In this document: positions 22,271 to 33,396 of the stretch, in pieces
How the letters are laid out: each line of letters starts with the position of its first letter
Numbering within the stretch: position 1 is the stretch's first letter
DNA from: Agelas oroides
Lineage: Eukaryota > Porifera > Demospongiae > Agelasida > Agelasidae
Direction of reading: 5' to 3'
DNA length: 64,000 bases
NCBI GenBank assembly: GCA_949130485.1
Contig: OX422183.1
Span: forward strand, 17,125,632-17,189,631
Translations under genes and position numbers: made by a program
Notes under the pieces: model-generated
Databases searched by the model: none
The model's input: only the letters and a program-made list of their open reading frames with translations
Told to the model about the DNA's origin: nothing

Positions 22271-23083
22271 CATTAGTGGTGCTGAACCACTGGGGACAAT
22301 AAGTTCCTCCTCCCTATTTTCTGCTATTTTGACGTCAAAGACAATGAGACTGCTAGTGCCGCTATAGCACTGGGAACGATAAACGTACACAACTTATGCA
22401 ACTGGATGTTTTAAGTTGCTTTCCTAGGTGTGGTGGATGTTTGTGCACAAAGCCACACCCTGCCAGCTGAGAATAGCTTACACTGCAAGATTATAGGCCT
22501 CACACTAAGGCGCTTGCCAATATAAGTCGAATTGTCATTTGAACTGGCCATTTGCTATCTGAGTTTCAAGTACATGTATATGGACGGTTAAGTCAAATTA
22601 GCTAAGAATCCCAAAAACACATTACAGCATTCATGTTTATATTCATACTTGGCATTTACCCATCTGCATCACAAGCAAGTAATTTGGCATTTCTGAGGCA
22701 GATAAGTAATAGTATTTTGTCATTCGATCTTGTCTGGATGCATAGTTGAGAATGAGAATTTACGTGCCAAAAGTGCTGTGTCATCGAGCTGAAGTAGCAA
22801 AGAATTTCCAACATTGCACTACAGATTGTGTTTTCTGCAATGTGATTGCTGGAGGGAAATTTCTCTCCAGAAAGTAATCAACGTTAATGAAGTCTGAGAG
22901 ATTGGCTAAACATCACCAGACCCTCTCCTCTTGTGGGTGGGGTCTGGGCATGAGACTATTAAACTTTTTGCACTGTTGACTAATGCAACAAACTAGTTAC
23001 ATTGGCATGGTTGTGACATAGAGAGCTCTCAGGCCTGCAGCTCTTAGGCTCCACTTCACTAGTGTGGCATTTGATATGGTCAA
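22271..23083. other. Spacer with repeat fragments
   Basis: Contains a TAGTCTCG-type hairpin at 22915-22959 (ACCAGACCC against GGGTCTGGGCATGAGACTA). No exon recognised. Confidence 0.4.
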
Positions 23084-23087
23084 TATA

Positions 23088-23458
23088 GGGGCTTTCCAAA
23101 ACCACGCCCCCTCCATTAAATTTTCTCCCAGCATCTTGATCTACCTACCATAGTTTGTACTCTATGACTGCAGATTGACTTGCAAATTTCAGCTTTATAC
23201 CATGTTTCATTCGTTGGATATGCAGGCTTCAAGTTTGAAACTTTCCTGTATATTTAGATGGAGATTGGGGCCAGATTGGGTCCTAGCTATTAAAATGTAT
23301 GGGAAAACTGAAATTTTGAGTGTGCAGATCTCAGAAACTAAACATGCTATCCAGCTCAAATTTTCAACTTAGTCTCTTCCTAATGAGTACTAAGTCATAT
23401 CTAAAATTCAGGACAATCAGAGGTACTCCCCAAAAGTGGGTGGGTTTTGGAAAGCCCC
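23088..23458. mobile_element. 371-bp MITE with TA target duplication
   Basis: The inverted ends GGGGCTTTCCAAAACC and GGTTTTGGAAAGCCCC are each flanked by TA (23086-23087 and 23459-23460), the insertion signature of Tc1/mariner-type MITEs. No transposase inside. Confidence 0.75.
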
Positions 23459-23741
23459 TATTCTACTACATGTTTCCCATTACTGCTAGTGAAATTATTT
23501 CACATCTTGGGTAGTGTACATGTGGTTAAACTGGAAACTAGTTCATGGGGGTTTGGAAGAATTGCAAGCTACCAATGTAGCCTTCTAAAGAGAAGGCTAA
23601 TTTGAGGGGTGCCTTTAAAACAATTTACCGGTAGTCTCCAGAACTAACTGGCATGTCTTTTTGCATGCTCTCTACTGACCATCCATTACAAGGGGTTCAT
23701 GTACATGTTATCACAGCGCCATTCTTCTCCACAGCAACAAC

Positions 23742-23802
23742 ATGCTGATACTGGTGCACGTAGTTAGTTTGGTTGTGCTGCTTTTAGTGCCAATTCGAGC
23801 AG
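23742..23802 (+). CDS. Receptor A exon 1: signal peptide
   Basis: 61 nt. Starts MLILVHVVSLVVLLLVP and ends RAG at GCAG/GTAAAA, phase 1. The context CTCCACAGCAACAACATGCTGA is matched almost exactly at receptor B (33342), direct evidence of duplication. Confidence 0.8.
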
Positions 23803-26800
23803 GTAAAACAAACATTATTGTCATGTATTTGTACATGTATGTAGCTAGTCTTGCTTCCAGGTCACTGAATGGAGGAGAAATGGCCTAGCGTATGTACCCT
23901 GTGGTGGGACATGATGGGCCTCAATATTGTACACATGCACAGTATCACAGTGTTGAGACCCACCAAGGTCCATCTTGAATGATCTTGAGGCTTTTTCTTG
24001 CAGTGTCTGGATGTTCACAGAGTAAAAACCTTGCTTCTCATTCAGAATGAACAATGTGTGCAACCATGTTCTTTCAGTGAGCTTCATGAACCATAGATAC
24101 TTGACTTGTGACAAATCATATACAAAGAGATACCCTTGCTTCTAACACTGCAACAAAGCATCATGTTATAATATATGACACACAAACGAGTGAGTACATT
24201 TAGTACGTGTGAATTTTTATAAACATAAATATACTGTAATTGCTGGTGAAAACATCTCCTCATCTTTCTCATTGTAGACAATGTGGAACTGATCTCAAAT
24301 AAGACCAAACGTTTCACTTGCCCTGGAGAACATGTGATATTCACTTGTCGAGTGTATGGCTCAGTTTCTCTGGAATGGCGCAGCCCACTCATTACTCAGC
24401 CAACGTCATACTTAGCAACTGATACGCCTCCAAGAATCCTGAATCGAGGTCGACTTAGTATTTCACTCATCAACGTTAGTGGTATCCCTCTAAATGCCAA
24501 TTTTACTTCCACTCTTCAAGTGACTACATCCAGGATGATCACAAGCGATTCATCAACTGTGATGTGCCTTAGTGGTACTCTAAAGAATGTAACTGATAAC
24601 TTCATCATTGCAGGTGCGTAAGTGAAGTCTCTTGCTCTTTGTAGTACATATTTAATCATGAAATAGTAGCATGCCAGGGTAATTATATAGCAATGGCATC
24701 GGTGGTAGCAACCAACAACTTTATAGCTTCACACCTTCACAGACCTCCTTGTTGCTTTTGTGAACTCGACACAAGATAGGCTGGGAGAGGAGCGGTTGCA
24801 TGTAGTGCTGTGATAAGTCATCTTGTGGATGCCATGCATCACTGACGGCAGTTCTAGCTGATGTGGCTAGTTGAATCATCCAAGTTGATCTTAGGGTTCT
24901 CTGAGTGGGCAATTGTCACATAAATCCTCTGGGAGTATGTCAGCTCATTTTTCATACTGTTACTACAAAGTCATTGCTGTGCTAATTCAAGCTGGTTACA
25001 TACCTTGGCTTGGTCTATATGGCCTGAAGCCTGATATTGTGTATATCCCATAGTGAGCCTACACTTACATGAATGGTACTGTACTGTTTCTTGTTTCAGC
25101 ACTACCAACCGCTCCATTGAATGTTGTTGTGAATGCTAAAAGAGCCCCTGGTGGAGGAAGTACTACGATCAGGGTTACCTGGATGCAGCCACAAAACTTT
25201 GACCAGTTTGATATCGATCATTATGATATCACTGTGAACTTAACATCCGGTGCTCAACACATGACAACAGCATGTGGTGAATGTACCAGTACTATGATCA
25301 CTGTGAGTGAGAGCCCAAACAATATGCGGATGGAAACTACCTTCAGCATCACCATCGCAGCTGTAAACCAGTGTGGGGAGACTGGTCCCAGTGGTACTGC
25401 ATCCTACACCCTCCGTAAGTTGTGTTGTGCCACATTTGCCACTGTGTCAAAATACCCCTATGAAATATACTTGTTTCACAAACAAGGCCTTGTGAAGCAG
25501 AACAGGCATGGAGGCAGTGTTAGGGTTGCTACATCTAGTGCCAAGCAAAATGCCACTCATGGTACTCCCCTCTAACTTAAGGCTACGGAAGAGTAATCAC
25601 TGATGAAACATGCATAGATATCTTGTGGATATAAATTAGACAGTGTCCTTTCTTTTGCTCGAGTTTTTGACACTCCTTTCAACGCCCTATATACTGTAAA
25701 AATATTTGCGTTACTTTTGGTCATGATGCCTGTTGTGTATGTGACATGTCATAAATTTGAAGGATTCTTCCGATTTGAATCACAGTGTAGTTGAGAAGAG
25801 TCTCCCTTTTGTTAAATTAGGATATCCTTTAAGGCCTATAAATCAGCATTTCTGATGAAGTTTGGTGTTTCTCCAATCTTACACATCTACCCCTCGAGGA
25901 GCTCCCTGGTTGCATGGTTATGGTAGAAATGCCAGAAATGTAGCCAAGTAGGTGTTCTAAATAAAGATACTCTTAATGGACTTTCAAAAGCAACTGAGAC
26001 AACCAAAATATATGGTTGAAGTATAACCCAAGTGCTTTCACGATGACCAGTAATTTTAGCACTGGAGTCCCAGCCATGTCCAGAAATGTAGGTAAATGTA
26101 GCAGAAAGACAGTCACTTGGAACCATGGGCAGAGGAGGGGAGACAAGTTATGTAAGCAGCATTGCCTCGAGGTCTTAGCCGAAATCCAACTGATTATGAA
26201 TCTCTCAATGCTGGATTGAATTTAAAATAACTGAACTAAAAAACAGTCTCAATATGACACATTTGGGTGTCCTAATAGCTTCAACGACGACTGATGGTGA
26301 TTTTCAACCCAAATCATTCAATGACATGAGCACCTACTGTCGCCTACGGTAAGTAACACTAAGTCTGCTTTTGTTTAGAGTGGTCTGGCCCACAGGAGAA
26401 GAAACCACACACACACTTTTTATGCGTGAGTGAATGCTAGAGGTTTGGGAAAATAGTTCTCGATCTGAGATCACTTCTGAGGCCATGGTGGGGCAAAACT
26501 TTCACCAGGAGGTTACTAAAAGTTGGTGAGATCAGAGCAAGGAGTATTTACATTGAACACATTTTGATGAGAGCTAGCTGTATGGCTACTTATTTGCTTG
26601 CAGTAAATGGTTGCAAAATGATGCACCTTGCTAGGAGGCAGTTTGAAAGTTAATGTTTATTCGATTGCCTGTGATATTCATGCACTGTTCTGTATTCTAA
26701 CCTTTCCTGCAGGGTCACAGATTCTGACTGATTATGAAATTATTGGAGTTGGGGTTGGTGGCTGTGCTCTTCTTATTGTCATCCTTAGCATCATTATTGT

Positions 26801-29468
26801 AATCATTATCAAGAGGAGTAAGTAAGAGTATATACTCTTTCAGGGATTCTCTCGGTTGGGTGGTAGTCATGACTTTTGGTTTCTTCAATTCCAACCCAAA
26901 TTTTTACATTTCGGTGTTACATTTCTGTTAGCTAGCAAATAGCGTTCCCGTTAGCAACTAGCTTACCTGATTATTGTATTCCCAGTGTTATATACAGATG
27001 TGCCCAGAAGAAGACTACAGCACTGTAGTCGAAACATTGGCATTTGATTATAATTGATGTAAAAATTCGGGTTGGAATTGAGTAAGAGTATACGTAACTA
27101 AGGAAAATTTGTAGCACTACACTCTATGTTCTGCGAGCATCTTGAAATCTTCCTAGCTTAAAGTTTTAGCTAAGATACTACTATTTGACCTTTATGGGTG
27201 GGGTGTGGTTGAGACTTGACTGTTATGAAATTTTATTTCCTCAAGTCTATAAGCTGATCCTAGACTATAAAGGTATATCTGTGGTATATTACGACACTAA
27301 TGTGGATCTCTCTCAGGGTCACCCCAATTAATACAACAGCAACTCTAAAACTCAATTCTCTTTATAATTCTGTGGATTCTTTTATCCTAGATGTGGTATC
27401 ATTGTCTAGTAACAGTAATTGTTGGGTCAATTCAATAGTGGCTTGCTCACTCTTGGTACTTCAACCACTTAACTTGCCAACTGTAACACATTGCAATTTT
27501 ACATGAATGACAGTAATAATCGCAATGGAAGAGATTAAGCTACATGTTGTGTAATCTGTGTTATCTCTGCAGTTGTAAACCAGCTACTGTAGAATGCACT
27601 TGCTTTATCTTAACAGATTCAGTCACTATCAGCTATATATGATATGTAGAACACAACACCTGAATTATGCACTCTATGTACATACTGCACATGGTGAACT
27701 ACATGTTCCCTTGCCAGCTTCACTGACTCTAGATGTATGCTGATGTACTAGGATGTTTATGGGCCTCAAGGTGCTAATAATTGTGACTGGTCACATAAAA
27801 GAAGTTGTTTCCAAATTTATGGCTTTTTCTAAAAACATTTGTCAAAAAAAAAATTCATGGTTGTCCTAACAAATCAATGTTTTACAAAACCACCATGCAT
27901 TTGTGAAGCAGTAAAATAAGGCTTAGAATATTTATTTTTGTCACCATGAGCAGTAAAATGATTTGTTGTGCTGACAGTAGGTAGATAGGTATGTTAGTAC
28001 ACTTTCATGTTTCAAAACACTGTCAGCAGTTTATTTAGAACAGGTAGGTTTTCCTAGCCTCGCCCCCAGGCCACTCCCAGATTTTCCCGATTTTTCTCCA
28101 CGGCTGCGAGATAAAATCTGGGAGTGGCCTGGGGACGAGGTTAAGGTTTTCCCAGAGTCACCTCCAGAACATTATATGTGGCTGTGGAGTAAGTAAATTC
28201 TAAGTTATCAGCATGCATGAAGAACTTTTACGAAGATGTTTACCATATCTACATGATTGTGTTACAGTATACATGCATGATGGGTTCAATCAACATTTAG
28301 GGTAGCAACTATAAGTTTCCTTTCAACTTCAATGTACGAACTCGGGTAGCTAAAGGAGGAAGAACATGTAACACTTCATAAACTTCAAAACATTCATGAC
28401 TTAATTTATGCATTGTATTTACTCTTCCTTTTATTCTCCATGATAGAAAAGAAAAGGGAAAAGGAAAGTATCACAACCAAGGTAGGTGTATAGATATGTA
28501 TCATAATGCTAGTAGCCACTTACAAGATCAGGGGTGGAGGTTTCCTAACCTTAATTCTCAACTTCACCCCACTTGCTATGAATCCAGCAGAATGAATGAT
28601 CAAAGTCCTACGTACATACAGGTGAGGAAGGAGAAAATGTGTTATAAAGCTTCAACCATATAGCAAAAATGTTTGGCGGGAAAAATTTATCAGCAATTTC
28701 AGCAATTGCTCTGGGAGTCAAGAATCAGAATTTAGCTAACCAACCGGTTGATTTTTACAAGCCAAACATTTTTGCTTCATGACTAGCTGTGCAAGTGCCA
28801 ATAGAATCTGTATTGTCTTCTAATTTCTAATGAACAGTGCTTTCTATGCTACTAATACGTATATTATAGTTTTACTACACTCTCCACATCTGCTACAGCG
28901 TATCTGATTAAGGGCTAACCCCTCTCTAATGACAGTTTACCGCCATTATATGGTGTATAAGTTTTTACTCTTCCCCTTCACCTCAAGATATGGACATCAG
29001 TAACTAGCGCTGTTCCCAGTTCCTCACCAAAAATTGGAAAAGGGCCTGGTATTCACTGTTTACACATGCGCTTAATTTTACAAAATTCTGGATAATACAT
29101 GGTTATCTCCAGGATTTATGATGTCCACTATACACGTCAGTAGCCATATCATATACTGCTGATAATAGCTACTTGTACACTTGACTTAGAATTGCTGTTC
29201 CATACACCCTCCACTAACTTGAGGGTAAAACAAGACACAAACCGGAGCAGAGAGTAATTGTGAAGTGTGTGTAGAGGGGAGGGGCATTTTTACTCTGGTT
29301 GCCCGCTGCTTTTGGCAAATTGTGTGACAAAGTCATACATTTCATGTTTCATGTGAAACTTGTGTAAGTCTACAGCATATAGTTAATGTAGTCTTGTCCC
29401 TCTAGTCCCTAATGACAGACCAACCTCAGAGTTTACAGAGAAGGGAACAGCAAGGTAGTATGGGATGA
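23742..29468 (+). CDS. Receptor A: Ig-FN3 single-pass membrane protein
   Basis: Six exons (23742-23802, 24278-24613, 25100-25414, 26713-26817, 28447-28481, 29406-29468) join without a frame break into 304 codons plus stop. Order: signal peptide (residues 1-20), one Ig-like domain (about 21-132), one FN3 domain (133-237), a transmembrane helix (about 247-270) and a short basic tail rich in K, R, E and Q. The first four introns interrupt the frame in phase 1; the last is phase 0. The start is the ATG at 23742, which opens a hydrophobic leader. An AG after a pyrimidine tract (TTCTTCTCCACAG) lies 10 bases upstream, so a 5'UTR exon probably exists. Function is inferred only from architecture: a cell-surface adhesion or recognition receptor. 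The tail has no kinase or tyrosine motif. The last two exons are the least certain. Confidence 0.75.
24278..24613 (+). CDS. Receptor A exon 2: Ig-like domain
   Basis: 336 nt between TTGTAG and GCAG/GTGCGT, phase 1 at both ends. Paired cysteines in VIFTCRV and VMCLSG with the core tryptophan in SLEWRSP give the Ig fold signature; an extra FTCPG cysteine lies upstream. Several N-glycosylation sequons (NKT, NVS, NFT, NVT). Closely related to 35145-35474. Confidence 0.85.
25100..25414 (+). CDS. Receptor A exon 3: fibronectin type III domain
   Basis: 315 nt between TTGTTTCAG and CTCC/GTAAGT, phase 1 at both ends. It has the FN3 pattern: proline-rich start (LPTAPLNV), tryptophan on strand B (VTWMQP), YDITV on strand C, and a late ITIAAVNQCGETG followed by ASYTL. 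Extra cysteines (ACGEC and NQCGE) are shared with receptor B and may form disulphides. Confidence 0.85.
26713..26817 (+). CDS. Receptor A exon 4: transmembrane segment
   Basis: 105 nt after CCTTTCCTGCAG, ending AGAGGA/GTAAGT. Reads SQILTDYEIIGVGVGGCALL followed by a run of I, V and L, ending IIIKR: a clear helix with a basic stop-transfer end. Phase 1 in and out. An alternative donor five bases later (GTAAGA) would shift the frame. Confidence 0.75.
26886..27080. mobile_element. 195-bp MITE in receptor A intron
   Basis: The ends CAATTCCAACCCAAATTTTT and AAAAATTCGGGTTGGAATTG are inverted. The interior holds GAAGAAGACTACAGCACTGT and GTCGAAACATTGG, a motif pair I associate with Penelope-like or SINE tails; that link is a recollection, not shown here. 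Confidence 0.6.
28055..28142. repeat. TAGCCTCG hairpin MITE in receptor A intron
   Basis: Very regular hairpin: TAGCCTCGCCCCCAGGCCAC and GTGGCCTGGGGACGAGGTTA, with CTCCCAGATTTT and AAAATCTGGGAG pairing inward. Confidence 0.85.
28447..28481 (+). CDS. Receptor A exon 5: basic juxtamembrane tail
   Basis: 35 nt after CCATGATAG, ending CCAAG/GTAGGT. Completes a lysine codon and adds KKREKESITTK. It accepts phase 1 and leaves in phase 0, as the next exon requires. Confidence 0.55.
28662..28776. mobile_element. Small MITE with AGCAAAAATGTTTGGC ends
   Basis: Inverted ends AGCAAAAATGTTTGGC and GCCAAACATTTTTGCT, 115 bases in all, inside the last intron of receptor A. Confidence 0.65.
29406..29468 (+). 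CDS. Receptor A exon 6: C-terminus and stop
   Basis: After CCCTCTAG, in phase 0, reads SLMTDQPQSLQRREQQGSMG then TGA at 29466-29468. A GT at 29455 could serve as a donor instead, in which case the tail would be longer and the true stop further right. Confidence 0.45.
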   Translation, partial: SLMTDQPQSLQRREQQGSMG

Positions 29469-29622
29469 AGGTGTGGCACTAAAACCTGTGAACAGTACGT
29501 ATGCTTGCATAATTTGGAGTATAGTCGCTTTAGTTGAGCACACATTTTTTTCCTTTTGTTGTCTCATTTCTTTTTAGATTTTTTGTTTTTCTCCAAAATA
29601 TGGCTTGATTTCACATATAGTT

Positions 29623-29876
29623 GCCTAAATTTAGGCTCTTTGATCAAAATTTATGAGGTCTTCACTTTGAGCTAATCTTTAGCATCGTACCCAAATTTAG
29701 GCTGTAGAAGTAGCCAGAAATGCGCACCAAAATATGTTGAGCCTAAATTTAGGCACAAGTTGTATAATTTGTGTCTTAAACATACCTAAATTTAGGCATC
29801 CACATCAATTTTGAGGCAGATTACGGCTAATTTATAGGCATTTATATGTTTGGAGAGTAGGTGCCTAAATTTAGGC
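29623..29876. repeat. Array of GCCTAAATTTAGGC palindromes
   Basis: Perfect 14-base palindromes at 29623-29636, 29741-29754 and 29863-29876, near-perfect copies at 29689-29702 and 29784-29797, and degenerate ones near 29671 and 29826. Intervening sequence is not repeated, and spacing shrinks from about 66 to 37 bases. Located just behind the last receptor A exon. Confidence 0.85.
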
Positions 29877-30363
29877 AGTGTGTGATAATTTATGTTTTGC
29901 ACTTTGCTAAACTTGCACAATGTGGGACAATAACACTGCAATAGAAATTGAATATTATTCTGTTGCTTATTTCAAGTGCATCACTGTTTTCAAAGCCCTT
30001 AATTAAGGCCACGAGCAAGCATATTATGTAAGTGCAAAGCACCGGCAAGTGCATCTCTTGCTACGCGTTGCCAGGTAATCCATCCTCCATGGCAAGTTAG
30101 ATGAAAGAAGTCCTCAGAAATTAAAACCTCTCTGGGCCATAGATTCGGTTTGATTGCTCAAGCAAGTGATCTTGCCATGCTAGTGAATGCTTCGTTTATG
30201 GCTTCTTTTGTTCTGGATTTGATAGACAAATTCACAACAGTAGGTTGACTCACATGTTGTTGTGTAACAGTTCAATTCCAGTGACTTCGGACAAACTGAG
30301 CAACATAGAATCTGTGTATACACAGAGATGTAATATAGAGTAGTTGGGTTTAGTTGTATTGAC

Positions 30364-30549
30364 TAGCCTCGTTCCCAGGCCCTCACTCAGCTTCCTGTCA
30401 CTTGCAGTACAGTTGGTACTGCAAGCGACAGGAAGCTGAGTGAGGGCCTGGGTTATACATAGCCTTGTTCCCAAGCCCTCGTCCAGCTTCCAGTACAGTT
30501 AGTATTGCAAGTGATGGGAAGCTGCGCGAGGGCCTGTGAAGGAGGCTAT
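30364..30549. repeat. Two adjacent TAGCCTCG hairpins
   Basis: First hairpin 30364-30456 has arms TAGCCTCGTTCCCAGGCCCT and AGGGCCTGGG, with CACTCAGCTTCCTGTC and its complement inside. Second, 30460-30549, repeats the plan (TAGCCTTGTTCCCAAGCCCT .. AGGGCCTGTGAAGGAGGCTA), with a closely similar interior, so one is a duplicate of the other. Confidence 0.85.
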
Positions 30550-32730
30550 GTATTGACCACTTTTTTGGTGCCAACTGCACATGCAAATCTGATTAGTTTA
30601 CTGTATTAGGTACCAGTAAATAGCTGCACCATAACAATGTGTAAGGGTTAGTTGAAGTAGTGTTGTGAGTGGTATGGTGGAGACCCACAAAAGTGACATC
30701 CCTAGCTGAGCTAAAGCCTGCAAGCTACTTTTCGCTCTGTCAGACATCCTCTGCCATGTACTTTCACTTTTTAATAATGCTATCTCGGGCAAGCACAACA
30801 CTTCATTAAAGGAATGTTACAAAGGATGAAGTTATAATTATACTTTTGTAATTTATTGCCACTGGAAAAATTAAGGATCCTAATGGCAGTTGGCTACCAC
30901 AGACCACTTTTTTTTTAGGAAACATTAATGTTTACCTATGAATACAAACACCCATGTGGGTAACTGGCTACATGTACACAAGTGTCACTTTATTTTTTCT
31001 TATCCAGTTTCAAGGTGGAAGTTGACATTTGAGAGTGTATCTACGCAACACTTATCAAACATTTTGTTTTTGTAAATATTATTTGTTTGCCATGAAGACC
31101 ATGTGACTTAGTATTTGTTTTGAACTTCCATTGTGCATTGATTGTAGTTAGCTTTTATATTTTATTTATTCAAGTATAAACCAAGTGAGAAAAGCTAGTG
31201 CATTTAGTATTAAGTGCATGACAGTGGAGCATGATTAAGTTGCCTTTAGCATTATACTCAAGTATGATTCACCAGATGATGGAAAATGCATGGTCACCAA
31301 AGCTACTGCCGTAGTAGGATAAATACTAGCTAGATTCGGTAGATATGCCTTTACATGTACTAGCTGTAGTGTGTAGTATGGTGTCCTAATTTAGTAATTA
31401 TTGATTTTGTGTGGTTTTGGCTTGGGGTGTTCCAATATATGCGGCCAACGCAAAACAATATAACTCCTGATGAAGCCGGAGAAATCGGCCAGATGTCACC
31501 AGACTCTATCCCACGCCAGTGGGATCTGGGCACGAGACTATAGTGTAAACGGGGAAATTTCTGCGGACGGGCACGTGCGCTGTGTATTACCTATGTACCT
31601 ACAGGTGATAAACTGTGTTCGAAACACAGCTCTGCAGAAAAGCAAGGTGAGGACGAAATACGTATATACGTACAAAGCTAATCTCAAAAATAAACAAGGT
31701 CCTACAAAGTAATAGTGTGGTAGTTGAGATAAAACTTTAGGAACTGTACGGTGTACCTGTCAGTGGCGCAATCATGTTCATATTAGTTTGAGGAAATTGG
31801 AGCTACAATTACCGCAGCGGAATGTGGATTACAGTGATTTACATTAGCGAAGTGTATCTATTTATCCAAAATTGAAAATCACACCATAGCACACGGAAGC
31901 CTACCAACCATCACCAGACCTTTCCCTTGCATGATACTGAAAGCGATCTCTGCTAAAGTTAGTTGGGTCTTGCTCGCTGCATAATTTACTGTAAACCTAT
32001 TAGTGGGGCCTGGAAATGAGGCTGCAAGACATGTATAGTCATGTACCCAGTGTTATGCTGTTTTCTGTTTTTATAATGAAACTGCCAAGGAACTAGGATA
32101 AGTGTCTTAGCCTTGGGTTCATGCCAGTTTATTTGTGAAGTGCACATTATACTCAAAATAAGCGTAGACAATGCTTGCAAATCTGAAAATATGCACTGAA
32201 AACTGACCTGTTGTTTGTGACTTGCAACTCTCTGCATGTACTTTTCTTTTGCTAATTGCAAACTTAGTGTTTCCTTTTTGCTTTGTGGTTAGTTATTTTC
32301 TTGCTAAGTAGAATACTAGGTGTCCAAGTTTAAGTAACCAGCTGGCAACTTAGACACCTGCTACTGGGAATTACGGGAGTTTGTTTGAACCTCATCACAT
32401 CAAATGGAATTACTTATTATTATAGTTTAAGAGGAACATTACACTGCTCCACTGTGCAGCACTATTTCATGCCAAAGAGTATAGGTGAGAAACCTGTAGC
32501 CAGAAGGAAAATGCTTGTGGTGGATGAGGGTATGGTTCCACTGGTCTCCTGACACAAGTGGTCCATATTAAGAACAGTACTGCCAGCAAAAGCTGATGCT
32601 TTCTGGGAGTACCAGTAGCTCAAAGCTTGATGTGACACTTGTGAGGCCTTTGCTGGCTATCTTCAGTCAGGCAGCAACCCTCTATCTCTGGAGGATGACC
32701 TCTATCACTTACAGCAGCAGAAACAGCAAC

Positions 32731-32915
32731 ATCACTACAATTAAACTGTAGTGATGTTCACTATCACTACACTTAAACTGTAGTGATGTTCACTATCACT
32801 ACACTTAAACTGTAGTGATGTTCACTATCACTACACTTAAACTGTAGTGATGTTCACTATCACTGCAATTAAATTGTAGTGATGTTTACCATCACTACAA
32901 TTAAACTGCGGTGAT
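32731..32915. repeat. Minisatellite of 32-bp hairpin units
   Basis: About six units of period 32, each containing ATCACTACA..TTAAACTGTAGTGAT, whose halves are inverted complements, followed by GTTCACT. The first and last units are slightly diverged. Not CRISPR: the genome is eukaryotic and the spacers are identical too. Confidence 0.9.
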
Positions 32916-33341
32916 AGCGAACATAGGGAATTTAGTGTTGAGCAGCGCCAGCACAACCAAGCCAACAAGAACATTTTCAACATTATTGACTTTTACCTGG
33001 CACAAAGTAAGCTAGCTAGTCCAGCTTCCACCAGAGATGCCCACAGTGGTGACCTGTGTCAAGCTGTGCAGTGTAATTATGGACACATTCATTGGCGGCA
33101 CCGACTAGTCTCACAAGCTGAAGTGGGCTGCATTGTAGCCAGTTGTGTGAGACAAATAGCAGCAGGCAGAAATGAGAGTGCACGGGCCTTTGGAGTTTGG
33201 TAACTAACTTCAGAGGATGAATATTGCAGCAGTGTCAAGTTTCACACACAAATGATCTACAGAACTATACATGCACATCAAGGACTCAAGAAACCATTGA
33301 TTTCATAACTACCACACTGCTTTTCTCTCCACAGCAACAAC

Positions 33342-33396
33342 ATGCTGACTCTGGTGATTTGTTTGGTTGTGCTTGATGCGGTGCCAATCCATGCAG
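33342..33396 (+). CDS. Receptor B exon 1: signal peptide
   Basis: 55 nt encoding MLTLVICLVVLDAVPIHA and the first base of the next codon, ending GCAG/GTAAAA. The TCCACAGCAACAACATGCTGA context equals that of receptor A and suggests an upstream 5'UTR exon. Confidence 0.8.

Larger units (their letters stand above)
29469..33341. other. Intergenic region between receptors A and B
   Basis: Holds the GCCTAAATTTAGGC palindrome array (29623-29876), two back-to-back TAGCCTCG hairpins (30364-30549), a TAGTCTCG hairpin (31498-31540) and a hairpin minisatellite (32731-32915). No convincing exon seen. Confidence 0.5.

Noticed and set aside
32731..32915. Array resembling a CRISPR
   Set aside because: The spacers are identical as well, the genome is eukaryotic, and there are no cas genes; it is a minisatellite.
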